Shown: positions 1 through 5,400 of the stretch, piece by piece | Layout: the number at the start of each line of letters is the position of its first letter | How positions within the stretch are numbered: the stretch's first letter is position 1 | NCBI GenBank assembly: GCA_023390695.1 | Contig: JAEWCJ010000263.1 | Span: 1-6,681, forward strand | DNA from: Pseudomonadota bacterium | GTDB taxonomy: Bacteria; Pseudomonadota; Alphaproteobacteria; Rhizobiales; Xanthobacteraceae | DNA length: 6,681 nucleotides | Reading direction: 5' to 3' | Made by a program: the position numbers and the translations under genes | Notes under the pieces: generated by a model | Told to the model about the DNA's origin: nothing | Databases searched by the model: none | What the model saw: only the letters and a program-made list of their open reading frames with translations

Positions 1-73
1 GTGCCGGGCATCCACGTCTGGGCTGCCTTGTGCAGAAGAAGGCGTGGATGGCCGGGACAAGCCCGGCCATGAC
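1..73 (-). repeat. Dispersed palindromic repeat of the MAGLVPAIHAF type, lying in frame inside the oxidase gene (incomplete at the left edge)
   Basis: Read on the minus strand, the element starts with GTCATGGCCGGGCTTGTCC. CATCCACG at 9-16 pairs with CGTGGATG at 43-50. An inner hairpin ATGGCCGGG/CCCGGCCAT sits at 48-56/62-70 with a 5-nt loop. One minus-strand frame reads MAGLVPAIHAF, a peptide I recognise from the many spurious small ORFs produced by an abundant, normally intergenic repeat in Bradyrhizobium-like genomes. The oxidase uses a different frame through the element (…SWPGLSRPSTPSSAQ…), and that frame has no stop. Only part of the element is present, because its second outer arm would lie before position 1. 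Confidence 0.75.
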
Positions 74-2250
74 AGCGCTGAGCTATCATCGAAAATATCA
101 CCGCGCCACTTGGGCAAACTGCGCCGCGCGGTGAATCCGGCCATCGCTTCCGACAATTTGGCGGCACCCGGCAGGCGGTCGCGCAGATTGAGCAGCCACG
201 GCAGCTTCGCCGCATAAGGCGCATAGCGCGGCAGATAGCCGACCAGCCGCTGATGCAGCGAGAGGCCGTATTTCTTCGCCCGCGCCGCCAGCACTTCGAT
301 CTTCATGCGCGCCATATCGACACCGGTCGGGCATTCGCGCCGGCAGGCCTTGCAGGACACGCAGAATTCCAGCGTCGCCGCCATCTCGTCGGAGGTCAGC
401 GCATCGGGCCCGAGCTGACCGGTGACGGCGAGACGCAGGGTGTTGGCGCGCCCGCGGGTGACATCCTTCTCGTCGCGCGTCACGCGATAGCTCGGACACA
501 TCACGCCGCCCTGCATCTTTCGGCAGGCGCCGTTATTGTTGCACATCTCGACTGCGCCCTGGAATCCGCCGCCGCTGCCGGGCCAGGCCGACCAGTCCAG
601 CTCGGTCTTGAATTCGAGGCCGCGATAGCCGGGTGCGAAGCGGAAATTGCCGCGCTCGTCGAATTTCGGCGCCCGCACGATCTTGCCGGGATTGAACAGC
701 CCTTTCGGATCGAAACGGTCCTTCACCTCCTCGAAGGCGCGCACCAGCCTGTCGCCGAACATGAAGGAATGGAATTCCGAGCGCACGAGACCGTCGCCAT
801 GCTCGCCGGAATGCGAGCCCTTGTAGGCGCGCACCATCTCGAACGCTTCCTCGGCGATGGCACGCATCGCCGTCACGTCCTTCTCCAGCCGCAGGTTGAG
901 GACGGGGCGCACATGCAGACAGCCGACGCTCGCATGCGCGTACCAGGTGCCGCGCGTGCCGTGCTTCTCGAAAACCTGCGTGAGCTTGTCGGTATATTCG
1001 GCGAGATGCTCCAATGGCACCGCGCAATCCTCGACAAAGGAGACCGGTTTCCCCTGATCCTTCATCGACATCATGATGTTGAGGCCGGAGGTGCGCACAT
1101 CGGTGATCGCCGCCTGCAAATTCGGATCGAGCACGTCGACGACGCCGCCCCATTTCGCGCCGCTCTTGTCCCAGCCGAAGCCGAGATCGCCCATGGTCTC
1201 GTGCAGCCGCTTCAGGCGGCGGAGATTCTCCTCCTGATCCTCCTCGCCGAATTCCACCAGCAGCACCGCGTCCGGCGTGCCGCGTACGAACTGCTCCAGC
1301 GTCGGCCGGAACATCGCGATCTCGCGCGCCAGTTCGATCATGGTGCGGTCGACGAGCTCGACCGCGATCGGCTTCAGCTTCACCAGATGCTGCGCGGCAT
1401 CCATCGCCTCGTAGAATCGTCCGAAATGGCAGGCGCCGACCGCGCGGCGACCGAGCACGGGCGACAGTTTCAGTTCGACCTTCTGCGTGAATCCAAGCGT
1501 GCCTTCCGAGCCGATCAGGATATGCGCGAGATTGAGGTTGTTGTTGCCGGGCAGCAGCGCGTCGAGATTGTAGCCGCCGACACGGCGCTGCACTTTCGGA
1601 AAGCGCGTCGCGATCTCGTTCGCCTCGCGCGCACCGATCTTCAGAAGATCGCCGGCAATCGCGCGCAATGATGACGAAGCCGGAATATCCGACAGATCGG
1701 CCTGCACCGGTCCGAAATGCGCGATCTCGCCGTTCGCCAGCAGCGCGTCGATCGACAGCACGTTCTCGCGCGTGTTGCCGTAACGCAGCGAGCGCCCGCC
1801 GCAGGAATTGTTGCCGGTCATGCCGCCGATGGTGGCGCGCGAGGCGGTGGAGATATCGACCGGAAACCACAGCCCGTGCGGCTTCAGCGCGCGGTTGAGA
1901 TCGTCGAGCACGATGCCGGGTTCGACCACGCAGCGGCGGCCGTCGACATCGAGCTCGACAATGCGGTTGAGATATTTCGAGCAATCGATGGCTAACGAAT
2001 GGTTCACCGTCTGCCCGCATTGCGAGGTGCCGCCGCCGCGCGCCAGCACGCTGACGCCCTCTTGCCCCGCAACCGCTATCGCCCGATTGGCCTCATCTAT
2101 GGTGCGCGGCGCCACGACGCCGACCGGCATGATCTGATAATGTGAGGCGTCGGTGGCATAGCGCCCACGGCTGAAGGCGTCGAAGCGAACCTCGCCCACG
2201 CCCTCGGATTTCAGCCGGCGTTCCAGTCCCGGCATCAAGCGATCACTCAA
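1..2250 (-). CDS. FAD-linked oxidase fused to a 4Fe-4S ferredoxin module (YdiJ/GlcD-GlcF-like 2-hydroxy acid dehydrogenase), C-terminus off the window
   Basis: The frame is open for 750 codons and runs off the left edge. Residues ~41-265 form a PCMH/FAD_binding_4 domain (RGGGTSQCGQ ~71-80, GGMTGNNSCGG ~142-152, GSEGTLGF ~247-254). Residues ~295-525 form the FAD-oxidase C domain (WYAHASVGCLHVRP, GEHGDG ~482-487). Two iron-sulfur motifs follow: Cys570, 576 and 585, then CVSCKACRRECPTG with Cys630, 633, 636 and 640. This order matches YdiJ-type D-2-hydroxyacid (2-hydroxyglutarate or lactate/glycolate) dehydrogenases of ~950-1000 aa, which usually continue into cysteine-rich domains. Those would lie outside the window. 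Electrons probably pass from FAD through the clusters to a membrane or soluble acceptor. I chose the TTG start at 2250 because GGGAGG lies 6 nt upstream. ATG 2277 has no good ribosome site, and ATG 2235 lies farther from the site. The substrate cannot be fixed from sequence. The divergent neighbour, serine-glyoxylate aminotransferase, suggests 2-hydroxy acid/glyoxylate metabolism. Oddity: codons ~726-750 are encoded by a dispersed palindromic repeat. Confidence 0.9.
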   Translation of the reverse strand, partial: MSDRLMPGLERRLKSEGVGEVRFDAFSRGRYATDASHYQIMPVGVVAPRTIDEANRAIAVAGQEGVSVLARGGGTSQCGQTVNHSLAIDCSKYLNRIVELDVDGRRCVVEPGIVLDDLNRALKPHGLWFPVDISTASRATIGGMTGNNSCGGRSLRYGNTRENVLSIDALLANGEIAHFGPVQADLSDIPASSSLRAIAGDLLKIGAREANEIATRFPKVQRRVGGYNLDALLPGNNNLNLAHILIGSEGTLGFTQKVELKLSPVLGRRAVGACHFGRFYEAMDAAQHLVKLKPIAVELVDRTMIELAREIAMFRPTLEQFVRGTPDAVLLVEFGEEDQEENLRRLKRLHETMGDLGFGWDKSGAKWGGVVDVLDPNLQAAITDVRTSGLNIMMSMKDQGKPVSFVEDCAVPLEHLAEYTDKLTQVFEKHGTRGTWYAHASVGCLHVRPVLNLRLEKDVTAMRAIAEEAFEMVRAYKGSHSGEHGDGLVRSEFHSFMFGDRLVRAFEEVKDRFDPKGLFNPGKIVRAPKFDERGNFRFAPGYRGLEFKTELDWSAWPGSGGGFQGAVEMCNNNGACRKMQGGVMCPSYRVTRDEKDVTRGRANTLRLAVTGQLGPDALTSDEMAATLEFCVSCKACRRECPTGVDMARMKIEVLAARAKKYGLSLHQRLVGYLPRYAPYAAKLPWLLNLRDRLPGAAKLSEAMAGFTARRSLPKWRGDIFDDSSALSWPGLSRPSTPSSAQGSPDVDARH

Positions 2251-2256
2251 AGGTTT

Positions 2257-2262
2257 CCTCCC
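2257..2262 (-). promoter_or_regulatory. Ribosome binding site that fixes the TTG start of the oxidase
   Basis: On the minus strand GGGAGG lies 6 nt before TTG 2250. It is the only strong Shine-Dalgarno sequence near the candidate starts, so it favours the TTG over the in-frame ATGs at 2277 and 2235. Confidence 0.65.
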
Positions 2263-2368
2263 GGACAGGGCCGGCATGCCGTTTAGGTCTTGACCAATAT
2301 GTCGCATCCGGTGTTGATCGCGGCAAGTTCTAGACTCCTCTCAAACAAGCAGGCGGCCTGGTGCCGCA

Positions 2369-2378
2369 CCCCCCCCCC
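2369..2378 (+). repeat. Ten-cytosine homopolymer directly upstream of the aminotransferase ribosome site
   Basis: Ten consecutive C bases end exactly where the AAGGAG ribosome site (2379-2384) begins, 15 nt before the start codon. Tracts of this length are prone to replication slippage and to sequencing error. The tract is outside the coding region from ATG 2394, so a length change would alter leader spacing rather than the reading frame. Confidence 0.9.
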
Positions 2379-2384
2379 AAGGAG
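2379..2384 (+). promoter_or_regulatory. Ribosome binding site of the aminotransferase
   Basis: AAGGAG is separated by 9 nt from ATG 2394. It supports this start over the in-frame GTG at 2361, which lies upstream of both the site and the C tract and would add an unlikely proline-rich leader. Confidence 0.75.
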
Positions 2385-2393
2385 CTATCGATC

Positions 2394-3602
2394 ATGGCCC
2401 AGAATTCCTCGCGCGTTGCCGGGCGGCATTTCCTGCAGATTCCCGGACCGACCCCGGTCCCGGACCGCATCCTGCGCGCCATCGACCGCCCGGTCATCGA
2501 CCATCGCGGCCCGGAATTCGCCAAGCTCGCCAAGCGCGCCCTGGAGGGCATCAAGACCATCTTCAAGACCACCCAGCCGGTGATCATCTTCACCGCCACC
2601 GGCACCGGCGCCTGGGAAGCGGCGCTGACCAACACGCTGTCGGCCGGCGACAAGGTGCTGATGGTGGAGACCGGCCAGTTCGCCACGCTCTGGAAGAAGA
2701 TGGCCGAACGGCTCGGCCTGAAGCCGGAATTCATCGAGACCGACTGGCGCGTCGGCGCCGACCCGGCGCTGATCGAGGCGCGGCTGCGCGAAGACAAGAA
2801 CAAAGAGATCAAGGCCGTGTGCGTGCTGCACAACGAGACCTCGACCGGCTGCTGCTCGCCGATCGCCGCGATCCGCAAGGCCATCGACGCCGCCGGCCAT
2901 CCGGCTTTGTTCATGGTCGACACCATTTCCTCGCTCGCCTCGACCGACTACCGGCATGACGAATGGGGCGTCGACGTCGCCGTCGGCGGCGCGCAGAAGG
3001 GCCTGATGCTGCCGCCCGGCATGTCGTTCAACGCGCTCAGCGAAAAGTCCATCGCCGCCAGCAAGACCTCCAACCTGCCGAAATCCTTCTTCGCCTGGGA
3101 CGACATGCTGGCGATGAACAAGGTCGGCTATTTCCCCTACACGCCGGCGACGCTGATGCTCAGCGGCCTCGTGGAAGGCATCGACATGCTGCACGAGGAA
3201 GGCCTCGACAACGTGTTCGCACGCCACGACCGCCACGCCGAATCCGTGCGCCGCGCGGTGAAGCATTGGGGTCTGGAGATCATCTGCAAGGATCCCAAAT
3301 ATTATTCCTCGACCATCACCGCGATCCTGATGCCGGAAGGCCATGATGGCGACGCCTTCCGCGCACTGGCGCTGGAGCATTTCAACATCTCCTACGGCGC
3401 CAGCTTCGGCCGCTTCTCCGGCAAGATGTTCCGCATCGGCCATCTCGGCGACACCAACGACGCCACCATCATCGGCGCGCTGGCCGCGACCGAAATGGCT
3501 CTGTCGCTGGCGAATGTACCGCACAAGAAAGGCGGCGTGCAGGCGGCGATGGACTACATCGTCTCCGCGCATGGCAATGCCAAGCGCCAGGCGGCGGAGT
3601 AA
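2394..3602 (+). CDS. sgaA: Serine-glyoxylate aminotransferase (class V, PLP-dependent)
   Basis: This 402-aa protein is a full-length member of the class V alanine/serine-glyoxylate aminotransferase family. It transfers the amino group of L-serine to glyoxylate, giving hydroxypyruvate and glycine in the cytosol. The N-terminal QIPGPTPVP motif (~15-23) and DHRGPEF (~36-42) are family signatures. TATGTGAWEAAL (~67-78) forms the phosphate-binding region. Asp176 in MVDTISS should contact the PLP ring nitrogen, and Lys202 in GGAQKGLMLPPG should form the Schiff base. Arg347 in RIGHLGD fits the substrate-carboxylate arginine. The start at ATG 2394 is supported by AAGGAG 9 nt upstream. The gene is transcribed away from the FAD/Fe-S oxidase and is followed by a strong hairpin, so it is probably monocistronic. 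In methylotrophs this enzyme serves the serine cycle. No other serine-cycle gene is visible here, so a photorespiration-like or glyoxylate-salvage role is equally possible. Alanine could be an alternative amino donor. Confidence 0.93.
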   Translation: MAQNSSRVAGRHFLQIPGPTPVPDRILRAIDRPVIDHRGPEFAKLAKRALEGIKTIFKTTQPVIIFTATGTGAWEAALTNTLSAGDKVLMVETGQFATLWKKMAERLGLKPEFIETDWRVGADPALIEARLREDKNKEIKAVCVLHNETSTGCCSPIAAIRKAIDAAGHPALFMVDTISSLASTDYRHDEWGVDVAVGGAQKGLMLPPGMSFNALSEKSIAASKTSNLPKSFFAWDDMLAMNKVGYFPYTPATLMLSGLVEGIDMLHEEGLDNVFARHDRHAESVRRAVKHWGLEIICKDPKYYSSTITAILMPEGHDGDAFRALALEHFNISYGASFGRFSGKMFRIGHLGDTNDATIIGALAATEMALSLANVPHKKGGVQAAMDYIVSAHGNAKRQAAE

Positions 3603-3642
3603 GTCCCCGCGCGTCGCGTACGCGCTAACCACCCATGTACGG

Positions 3643-3672
3643 AAAATGGCCGGGACAAAGCCCGGCCATTTT
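3643..3672 (+). terminator. Strong hairpin terminator after the aminotransferase
   Basis: A perfect 12-bp stem AAAATGGCCGGG/CCCGGCCATTTT (3643-3654 and 3661-3672) closes a 6-nt loop. It starts 41 nt after the TAA stop. The T run is the end of the stem, and because the A-tract/T-tract stem is symmetric it could work in both directions. A weaker 6-bp hairpin GCGCGT/ACGCGC (3609-3614/3620-3625) precedes it. The inner sequence is almost identical to the inner hairpin of the repeat at the left edge, so this terminator may derive from a repeat copy. Confidence 0.75.
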
Positions 3673-3776
3673 CATTTGCGCTGCTTCTTCTTCAGTTGCC
3701 CGTCGAAAACCGAGCAGTAGCCGTCCGGATCCTTGATGGCGCATTCCATCATGCCGCGGAGCACCTCTTCGGAGCG
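3672..3776 (-). pseudogene. C-terminal remnant of a second VOC/glyoxalase-fold gene
   Basis: The minus-strand frame ending at TGA 3672-3674 reads GMMECAIKDPDGYCSVF followed by a lysine-rich tail (KKKQRK). The pattern M-x-E-x-x-I-x-D-P-x-G-x4-F is the usual last strand of VOC-superfamily proteins. It matches the neighbouring intact VOC protein (NMKEFYIHDPHGNLLRF) at 7 of 17 positions. The frame is closed by a TGA at 3777-3779, only 34 sense codons from its end, and no start with a ribosome site precedes it, so the gene appears truncated or frameshifted. Another minus frame just upstream reads LMPHDAPK and could be the displaced preceding part, but I cannot prove that. Its stop codon touches the terminator stem. 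A chance resemblance over such a short stretch is possible. Confidence 0.45.
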
Positions 3777-3807
3777 TCATGCGGCATCAGCGAATACAGC
3801 CATATGC

Positions 3808-4182
3808 TCAGCCCTGCGTCTCGATTTCCTCCGGCGCGCAACCGAACCGCAGCAGGTTGCCATGCGGATCGTGGATGTAGAATTCCTTCATGTTCCAGGG
3901 CCGCACGTCGAAGCTTGAAAGCTTCGGCACACCGCGCGCCTTGTATTCCGCATACAGCGCCGGCACCTGGCCGCCGCGGATGTAGCAGGACGTATGCTCG
4001 GGAAAGATGCGATCCTGCGCCAGCCAGAAATGGATCTCCATTTCGTCGCGCTTGACGATCAGATAATCACCGAACCGCTCGCCGCGAAATCCCAGCAGAT
4101 CGACATAGAAGCGATATGACGCGTCGATATCCAGCGAGGCGAGGATCGGGATGCAGCGGGCGGGATCGGCGACAGCGGTCAT
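3808..4182 (-). CDS. VOC superfamily protein (glyoxalase / bleomycin-resistance-like)
   Basis: This 124-aa protein has the size of a single-domain, two-module VOC protein. The N-terminal half CIPILASLDIDASYRFYVDLLGF (about residues 10-32, first βαβββ unit) is the typical opening. EIHFW (~49-53) and CYIRGGQVPALYAEY (~66-80) are characteristic of the bleomycin-resistance-like branch. MKEFYIHDPHGNLLRF (~98-113) is the final strand pair. His51 and Glu100 could be metal ligands if the protein is an enzyme. Without the full ligand set, a binding protein of the bleomycin-resistance type is as likely, and the substrate is unknown. I prefer ATG 4182, because GGAG lies 9 nt upstream. ATG 4197 is in frame but has no ribosome site. 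The gene lies downstream of, and in the same direction as, the Bug gene, with hairpins in between. Next to it is a remnant of a similar gene. Confidence 0.85.
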   Translation of the reverse strand: MTAVADPARCIPILASLDIDASYRFYVDLLGFRGERFGDYLIVKRDEMEIHFWLAQDRIFPEHTSCYIRGGQVPALYAEYKARGVPKLSSFDVRPWNMKEFYIHDPHGNLLRFGCAPEEIETQG

Positions 4183-4229
4183 TCTGGCAAGCTCCATCCG
4201 GGAAGGAATCCGCGCCAGCCTAATCCAGC

Positions 4230-4280
4230 ATTGCTCGTCAGGCGAGCGTGCCTGACGAGCAATCGCGCGGATCGCGCGAT
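4230..4280 (-). terminator. Two abutting hairpins between the Bug gene and the VOC gene
   Basis: A perfect 14-bp stem ATTGCTCGTCAGGC/GCCTGACGAGCAAT (4230-4243/4250-4263) has a 6-nt loop. Directly beside it is an 8-bp stem ATCGCGCG/CGCGCGAT (4262-4269/4273-4280) with a 3-nt loop. The two share two bases, so they probably compete. They begin 7 nt past the TAA stop of the Bug gene, which is the expected place for a terminator or a 3'-end stabiliser on the minus strand. There is no T tract after either stem, so intrinsic termination is uncertain. Confidence 0.5.
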
Positions 4281-4287
4281 GTGACCG

Positions 4288-5267
4288 TTACTGCGTCGGT
4301 ATTTTCGCGGCCTTCGCCAGTTCGACCATCGCGGCGACGTCATCCCGGAAGAATTTGGCAAAGTCCGGCTGCGAACCCGGCATCGGCTCGACACCGAGCT
4401 GCGCAAAGCGCGCCTGCACCGCCGGCGCCTGGATCGCCTTGCCGATTTCCTGGTGCAGCCTGTTCACGATCGCCGGCGGCGTCTTCGCCGGCAGGAACAC
4501 GCCGGTATAGAACACATAGACGGCCGCGGCGGGCAGCCCGGCCTCGACCGCCGTCGGCGTATCCGGCAGGCTGGCCGCACGCTTGTGGGAGATCACGGCG
4601 AGCGGGGTGAGTTTACCGTCCTTGATCAAAGGCAGCGTCGTCGCCGTCAATTGCACGCTGAAATCGCCGCGGCCGGAGACCACCTCGGTGACGGCTTCGG
4701 CCGCGCCCTTGAACGGAATGTGCTGCGCCCCGAAGCCGGCGGTATCGCGCAGCCGTTCGGCGGCGAAATGCGATGCCGAGCCGACCCCCGCCGAGGTGTA
4801 ATTCAGCGAACCGGGCTTGGCCTTGCCCTGCTCGATCATCTCCTTCAACGACTTGTATTTGGAGCTCGACGCCACCACCACCAGCGGCTGCTGGCCGAGC
4901 GAGGCCACCGGGATGAAATCGTTCAGCGTGTCATAGGGCAGCTTCGTGTAGAGCGCGTGCGCCGTGTTGAGCGCCCCGTAGATCAGCATCGTGTAGCCGT
5001 CCGGCGCGGATTTCGCGACCGCGTTGGCGCCGATGGTGCCGCCCGCACCGGGTCGGTTCTCGACCACAATGGTCTGGCCGAGCTGCTTGCTCACCTGATC
5101 CATCACCACGCGTGCGATCAGATCGCTGGCGCTGCCCCGAGCGGCACGACCGCGGTGATGTTTCTGTTGGGCCAATCCTGAGCCGATGCCGGCGCGACCT
5201 GAACGAATGTCGCGCCGGCCACACACAAGACGGCCAAAGTCATTCCGCGAGCGGAAAAGAAGTTCAT
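4288..5267 (-). pseudogene. Bug/TctC-type tripartite tricarboxylate transporter solute-binding protein, interrupted by a frameshift
   Basis: Translation from ATG 5267 gives a clear secretion signal (MNFFSARGMT, a hydrophobic core, then APASA|QDWP with cleavage after about residue 29) and continues to VVPLG. It then hits TGA at 5118-5120 after 49 aa. The rest of the protein is in another frame from GSASDLIARV onward to TAA 4288. It carries the family motifs ENRPGAGGTIG, PDGYTMLI, NYTSAGVGSASHFAAERL and HIPFKGAAEAV. The shift lies at the GGGG run 5135-5138; one (or four) bases are missing. Restored, the protein would be about 326 aa, normal for this family. Such proteins bind carboxylates in the periplasm for TctAB-type permeases, or are orphan receptors. 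No permease gene is visible. AAGGGGAAA upstream of 5267 is a plausible ribosome site. The gene follows boxA in the same direction, which suggests an aromatic or dicarboxylic acid ligand. A real mutation, a sequencing error and recoding cannot be separated here. Confidence 0.85.
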
Positions 5268-5400
5268 GACGTTTCCCCTTCACTGGTGAGCCGGCGGCAT
5301 GCCGGCTTGCGCATGGCTCTTGACGGCCATGTCCGGCAGGAAGCTAGCACACGGATTGCTCAGGGCCAGACGGCGCGGTTAATTGCCGTCATTTGGGAAT
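5268..5400 (-). other. Intergenic spacer between boxA and the Bug gene
   Basis: This 133-nt spacer follows the boxA stop and precedes the Bug start. It contains a 7-bp hairpin AGCCGGC/GCCGGCT (5289-5295/5301-5307, 5-nt loop) without a T tract. On the minus strand, TGTGCTAGCT (near 5342-5351) resembles an extended -10 element but lacks a convincing -35. Co-transcription with boxA and a separate promoter are both possible. Confidence 0.4.

Larger units (their letters stand above)
2251..2393. promoter_or_regulatory. Divergent promoter region between the oxidase and aminotransferase genes
   Basis: The two genes point away from each other across these 143 nt, so both promoters must lie here or within the gene starts. 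I see no convincing -35/-10 pair. The best plus-strand -35-like hexamer is TTGACC (2290-2295), but the hexamer about 17 nt downstream is a poor -10. A short GGTC-TT-GACC inverted repeat (2286-2295) could be an operator half-site, but it is too short to claim. No further ORF or RNA gene is visible. Confidence 0.5.

Noticed and set aside
1..73. CRISPR or transposon end at the left edge
   Set aside because: There is one imperfect palindrome with no repeat-spacer periodicity, transposase or target duplication visible. It fits a dispersed palindromic repeat better.
253..1671. Long plus-strand open frame of 472 codons
   Set aside because: It lies opposite the oxidase in complementary codon phase. 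Its translation is rich in His, Arg and Ala with no recognisable motifs, and the minus frame has clear FAD and Fe-S motifs throughout.
533..2020. Minus-strand 495-codon open frame
   Set aside because: It is a shifted frame of the same oxidase gene and is extremely Arg-rich. The true frame (TTG 2250 to beyond position 1) contains all the family motifs.
2290..2318. Sigma-70 promoter with -35 TTGACC
   Set aside because: No acceptable -10 hexamer occurs at 16-18 nt spacing, so it is noted only as a weak candidate within the divergent region.
2361..2393. Aminotransferase start at GTG 2361
   Set aside because: It would place the C tract and the AAGGAG ribosome site inside the gene and add a proline-rich leader not expected for the family.
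2385..3632. Minus-strand 415-codon open frame opposite the aminotransferase
   Set aside because: It is an antisense shadow of a well-conserved class V aminotransferase. No domain motif or ribosome site supports it.
4453..5181. Plus-strand 242-codon open frame
   Set aside because: It is antisense to the Bug coding sequence, Arg/His-rich and without motifs.
4288..5283. Single 331-aa Bug protein starting at GTG 5283
   Set aside because: Its first ~50 residues are Arg-rich and have no signal peptide, while the frame from ATG 5267 gives a perfect one. The apparent N-terminus is a product of the frameshift.
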